Shown here in pieces: positions 61,461-63,036 of a DNA stretch of 63,036 nt. The position numbers were made by a program, and so were the translations under genes. The stretch is taken from NCBI RefSeq assembly GCF_028416595.1, contig NZ_JAMQKC010000012.1, forward strand, positions 1-63,036, read 5' to 3'. The notes beneath the pieces are model-generated. The model had not been told where the DNA came from. It saw only the letters and a program-made list of their open reading frames with translations, and searched no databases. Each line of letters opens with the position of its first letter. The first letter of the stretch is position 1. The DNA comes from Aquibacillus salsiterrae (GTDB taxonomy: Bacteria > Bacillota > Bacilli > Bacillales > Amphibacillaceae).

Positions 61461-61496
61461 GTTAGGTTTAGCCTTGTGCGCCCTGCACTTTTATTA
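61461..61496 (+). repeat. Short right end of the dispersed element
   Basis: GTTAGGTTTAGCCTTGTGCG, CCCTGCACTTTTATTA. The last TTA is the complement of the DUF421 gene stop. Confidence 0.55.
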
Positions 61497-62189
61497 ATGA
61501 ACTACATCATTTTTTTGGTCAATATATAGTGTCCCATCTGATTGGACTTCTGCATAAAAGACATCTTTTATGTCACCTACACCTGCACTTTCTAATTGAT
61601 GATATAACCAATCTTCATCAAGTTGTAGCTTAGATAGATTTTTTGCATTTATCGCACCGTCTGAGACAACCTCAGTTGGGATAGGATACTTCTTATTAGA
61701 AGGATGAACGTTTATATCAGCTTTTGTTGTTGGTTGATTTTCGTCTTTTTTTAGAACGGAAAGTTTACCATCTGTTTCAAAAACAGCATATTTCACATCT
61801 GCTAAAGAAAATACCTTCTTTTCACGTAACAGAGAGTTTAATGAATCGATGTCTATTCGTGCTTTGCGCATTTCATCTTCCATTATCCTTCCATCTTTAA
61901 TTAAAATCATTGGTTGACCAGCGATTATTTTTCTTGCCGCTTTCGATTTAATATCAATTAAACCCATGACAATGGTTAAGGCAGCCCATCCAGATAGAGC
62001 AGCCACTCCGTTTTGGATGGATAAATTTTGATCTACTGCTAAGGATGCAGCAATGGAACCGATGGCAATCCCAGATACAAAATTAAAGAAAGTCAGTTGA
62101 CTTAGTTCCTTACGACCCATTAAACGAGTGAGTGTGAGTAGGACTAAGAAGGACAATGCTACACGAAGGATTATTTCATACGTACTCAT
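61494..62189 (-). CDS. DUF421/YetF-family membrane protein
   Basis: 231 aa. Three N-terminal helices with LLTLTRLMGRKELSQLTFFN and FVSGIAIGSIAASLA (family signature), then a cytoplasmic domain: PMILIKDGRIMEDEMRKARI, DSLNSLLREKKVFSLADVKY and AVFETDGKLSVLKK. Two beta/alpha lobes follow. YetF-like proteins occur in several copies in bacilli and some promote spore resistance or germination complexes; the role here is unknown. Confidence 0.9.
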   Translation of the reverse strand: MSTYEIILRVALSFLVLLTLTRLMGRKELSQLTFFNFVSGIAIGSIAASLAVDQNLSIQNGVAALSGWAALTIVMGLIDIKSKAARKIIAGQPMILIKDGRIMEDEMRKARIDIDSLNSLLREKKVFSLADVKYAVFETDGKLSVLKKDENQPTTKADINVHPSNKKYPIPTEVVSDGAINAKNLSKLQLDEDWLYHQLESAGVGDIKDVFYAEVQSDGTLYIDQKNDVVH

Positions 62190-62362
62190 TCTATTCCCTC
62201 CTAATCAATTATTATCATTCCAAACTGTTATGATTTGATTCATTTCATTAGTCTTAGATGAAAATCAGTCTTTGGTCTTAGTTAAGTTCGACCTTTAACC
62301 TGTTATTTATAAGAGCTAATCAAGTTAGAATTAAGATAACAAATGGCAAGGGGGGAACGAGA
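62190..62362. other. Intergenic region
   Basis: Nothing recognisable apart from AT-rich sequence upstream of the tiny ORFs. Confidence 0.4.
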
Positions 62363-62413
62363 ATGAATCTTTTTGAAATTCAACAAGAAATGATTGAAAG
62401 ACGCCAAAAGTAG
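62363..62413 (+). CDS. 16-aa peptide, doubtful
   Basis: MNLFEIQQEMIERRQK, preceded by AAGGGGGGAACGAGA. Strong binding site but very short; charged helix. A second tiny frame (MGRSRYSMMDFIDK) starts at 62431. Confidence 0.3.
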   Translation: MNLFEIQQEMIERRQK

Positions 62414-62547
62414 TTAACTAAGTAAGGTTTTAACAATGGGGAGGTCACGATATTCGATGATGGATTTTATAGATAAATAAAAAACGGTTTGTCCACCGAT
62501 AGTTATACGACAACCAATGCGTTTTCGTAAAATAAAGGAGAAGGCCT

Positions 62548-62577
62548 ATGCCAACTTGTTTAAAGAGTATCTGTTGA
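62548..62577 (+). CDS. 9-aa leader peptide
   Basis: MPTCLKSIC, with AAAGGAG 8 nt upstream. Its stop codon lies at the base of a hairpin that hides the next ribosome binding site, the arrangement of translational attenuators of the cat and erm type. Confidence 0.5.
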   Translation: MPTCLKSIC

Positions 62578-62610
62578 ACCTCTTTCTAAACGAATGTTTA
62601 GGGGGAGGTT
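62577..62610 (+). promoter_or_regulatory. Hairpin sequestering a Shine-Dalgarno site
   Basis: AACCTCTTTCTAAAC pairs along all 15 positions (three U-G) with GTTTAGGGGGAGGTT around GAAT. The right arm contains GGGGGAGG, the binding site for the ORF at 62618. It could also act as a terminator, though the following T-tract is short. Confidence 0.6.
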
Positions 62611-62617
62611 TTATATA

Positions 62618-62710
62618 ATGATTGAAGGGAATGGAAGGAATAGACGTGTGGCACTATCTGTTGATTTCACATATCACGTTTTGACATTTCGAATTCCCCC
62701 CGAAAGGTAG
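62618..62710 (+). CDS. 30-aa peptide downstream of the hairpin
   Basis: MIEGNGRNRRVALSVDFTYH then VLTFRIPPER. The binding site GGGGGAGG lies 9 nt upstream in the hairpin arm. Basic start and beta-like middle. No family I can name. It ends 56 bp before the first rRNA promoter. Confidence 0.4.
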   Translation: MIEGNGRNRRVALSVDFTYHVLTFRIPPER

Positions 62711-62765
62711 ATATGGATATTTCTCATCATTATCAATGACTTCTTGAAAAAAGTTTTAATCATTG

Positions 62766-62795
62766 TTGACTTTAAAAGTAAGTCTATGGTATATT
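62766..62795 (+). promoter_or_regulatory. rRNA operon promoter P1
   Basis: TTGACT, 18 bp, TATATT. Confidence 0.75.
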
Positions 62796-62840
62796 AATCA
62801 AGTCGCTTTTGAAGCGCAAATTATTATATTGAAAAACATG

Positions 62841-62869
62841 TTGACTTCTACGAATCAACATGATATGAT
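62841..62869 (+). promoter_or_regulatory. rRNA operon promoter P2
   Basis: TTGACT, 17 bp, TATGAT; 75 bp after P1, the usual tandem arrangement of Bacillus rrn operons. Confidence 0.8.
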
Positions 62870-62875
62870 AATAAA

Positions 62876-63036
62876 TGTCGCTGAAAGATGAAGTGATGAC
62901 GAAAGTGAAATTGATCTTTGAAAACTGAACAAAACAACCAGTATGTTTAAAGAAAAAGTGTAGGCGACTGTTTAATAGCGTACGGATAGATAAGACAGCA
63001 TGTAGCACTTCGAACTTCAAGTGCGAAATGATGGAT
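62876..63036 (+). other. rRNA operon leader (16S begins beyond the edge)
   Basis: TTGATCTTTGAAAACTGAAC (62911-62930) is the boxA-containing antitermination leader found ahead of 16S rRNA in bacilli. The sequence ends before the 16S start motif is reached. Confidence 0.85.

Noticed and set aside
62784-63020. 78-aa frame on the minus strand near the right edge
   Set aside because: It runs against the rRNA promoters and the boxA leader and has no binding site.

Overview
The window looks like the chromosome of a low-GC, endospore-forming member of the Bacillaceae. It carries many sporulation and germination genes (prkA, yhbH, spoVR, cwlJ, a CotX-type coat protein, a YhcN-type lipoprotein), the SigI/RsgI pair, an RsbR-type stressosome protein, GTG and TTG starts chosen by strong Shine-Dalgarno sites, and short intergenic gaps closed by hairpin terminators. 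The genus cannot be fixed from sequence alone; a Bacillus/Alkalihalobacillus/Anaerobacillus-like organism is a guess.

Layout. 1-2445: a TrkH/KtrB-type potassium channel and two small proteins. 2489-6432: an AT-rich accessory island with a decayed TenpIN-like type III toxin, two secreted proteins, a frameshifted transposase and a truncated primase-like gene; it sits exactly between the two halves of a dispersed intergenic repeat. 6594-11018: an HpaB-type flavin monooxygenase, a DinB protein with a probable N-terminal frameshift, an RsbR paralogue, D-amino-acid aminotransferase, and tRNA-Gly preceded by a duplicated 5' half. 11341-26906: an ABC-class ATPase, queG, DUF3231, cwlJ, an amidase-domain protein, trmL, prkA, uppP, odhAB and yhbH. 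27151-29030: coat genes, then a 15-copy tandem array with an exact 52-bp period. 29212-37887: a MurG paralogue, a MarR/MMPL pair, an aldo-keto reductase, a carbonic anhydrase, several tiny ORFs and a membrane-anchored trypsin-like protease. 38229-48007: sigI-rsgI, an acetyltransferase-nitrilase fusion, yhdB- and yhcN-like genes, luxS, an M20 dipeptidase, a degenerate rhodanese and spoVR. 48041-56621: copper-related genes (a four-helix Cys-rich protein and CopD), YitT and YczE membrane proteins, a cold-shock protein, a MEDS-histidine kinase and a DUF5317/GGDEF/HD-GYP operon. 57205-62189: an Rpn-type nuclease with internal repeats, TIGR00341, a phosphodiesterase, an SDR and DUF421. 62363-63036: tiny ORFs in an attenuator-like arrangement, then tandem promoters and the boxA leader of an rRNA operon whose 16S gene lies just past the right edge.

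Two repeat systems stand out. A dispersed, partly palindromic intergenic element (about 20 full or reduced copies) ends in TAAGAAAAGCGC, and in at least eight places that end supplies the stop codon of the adjoining gene, mostly between convergent genes. The second is the 52-bp array, which has no indel over 15 copies and cannot be coding.

How the genes work together: many serve spore formation or germination (PrkA/YhbH/SpoVR, CwlJ, CotX with a CotW-like partner, the YhcN lipoprotein). OdhAB supplies the TCA cycle, UppP and the MurG paralogue act in wall precursor metabolism, and SigI/RsgI, the RsbR paralogue, the histidine kinase and the GGDEF/HD-GYP protein are signalling components.
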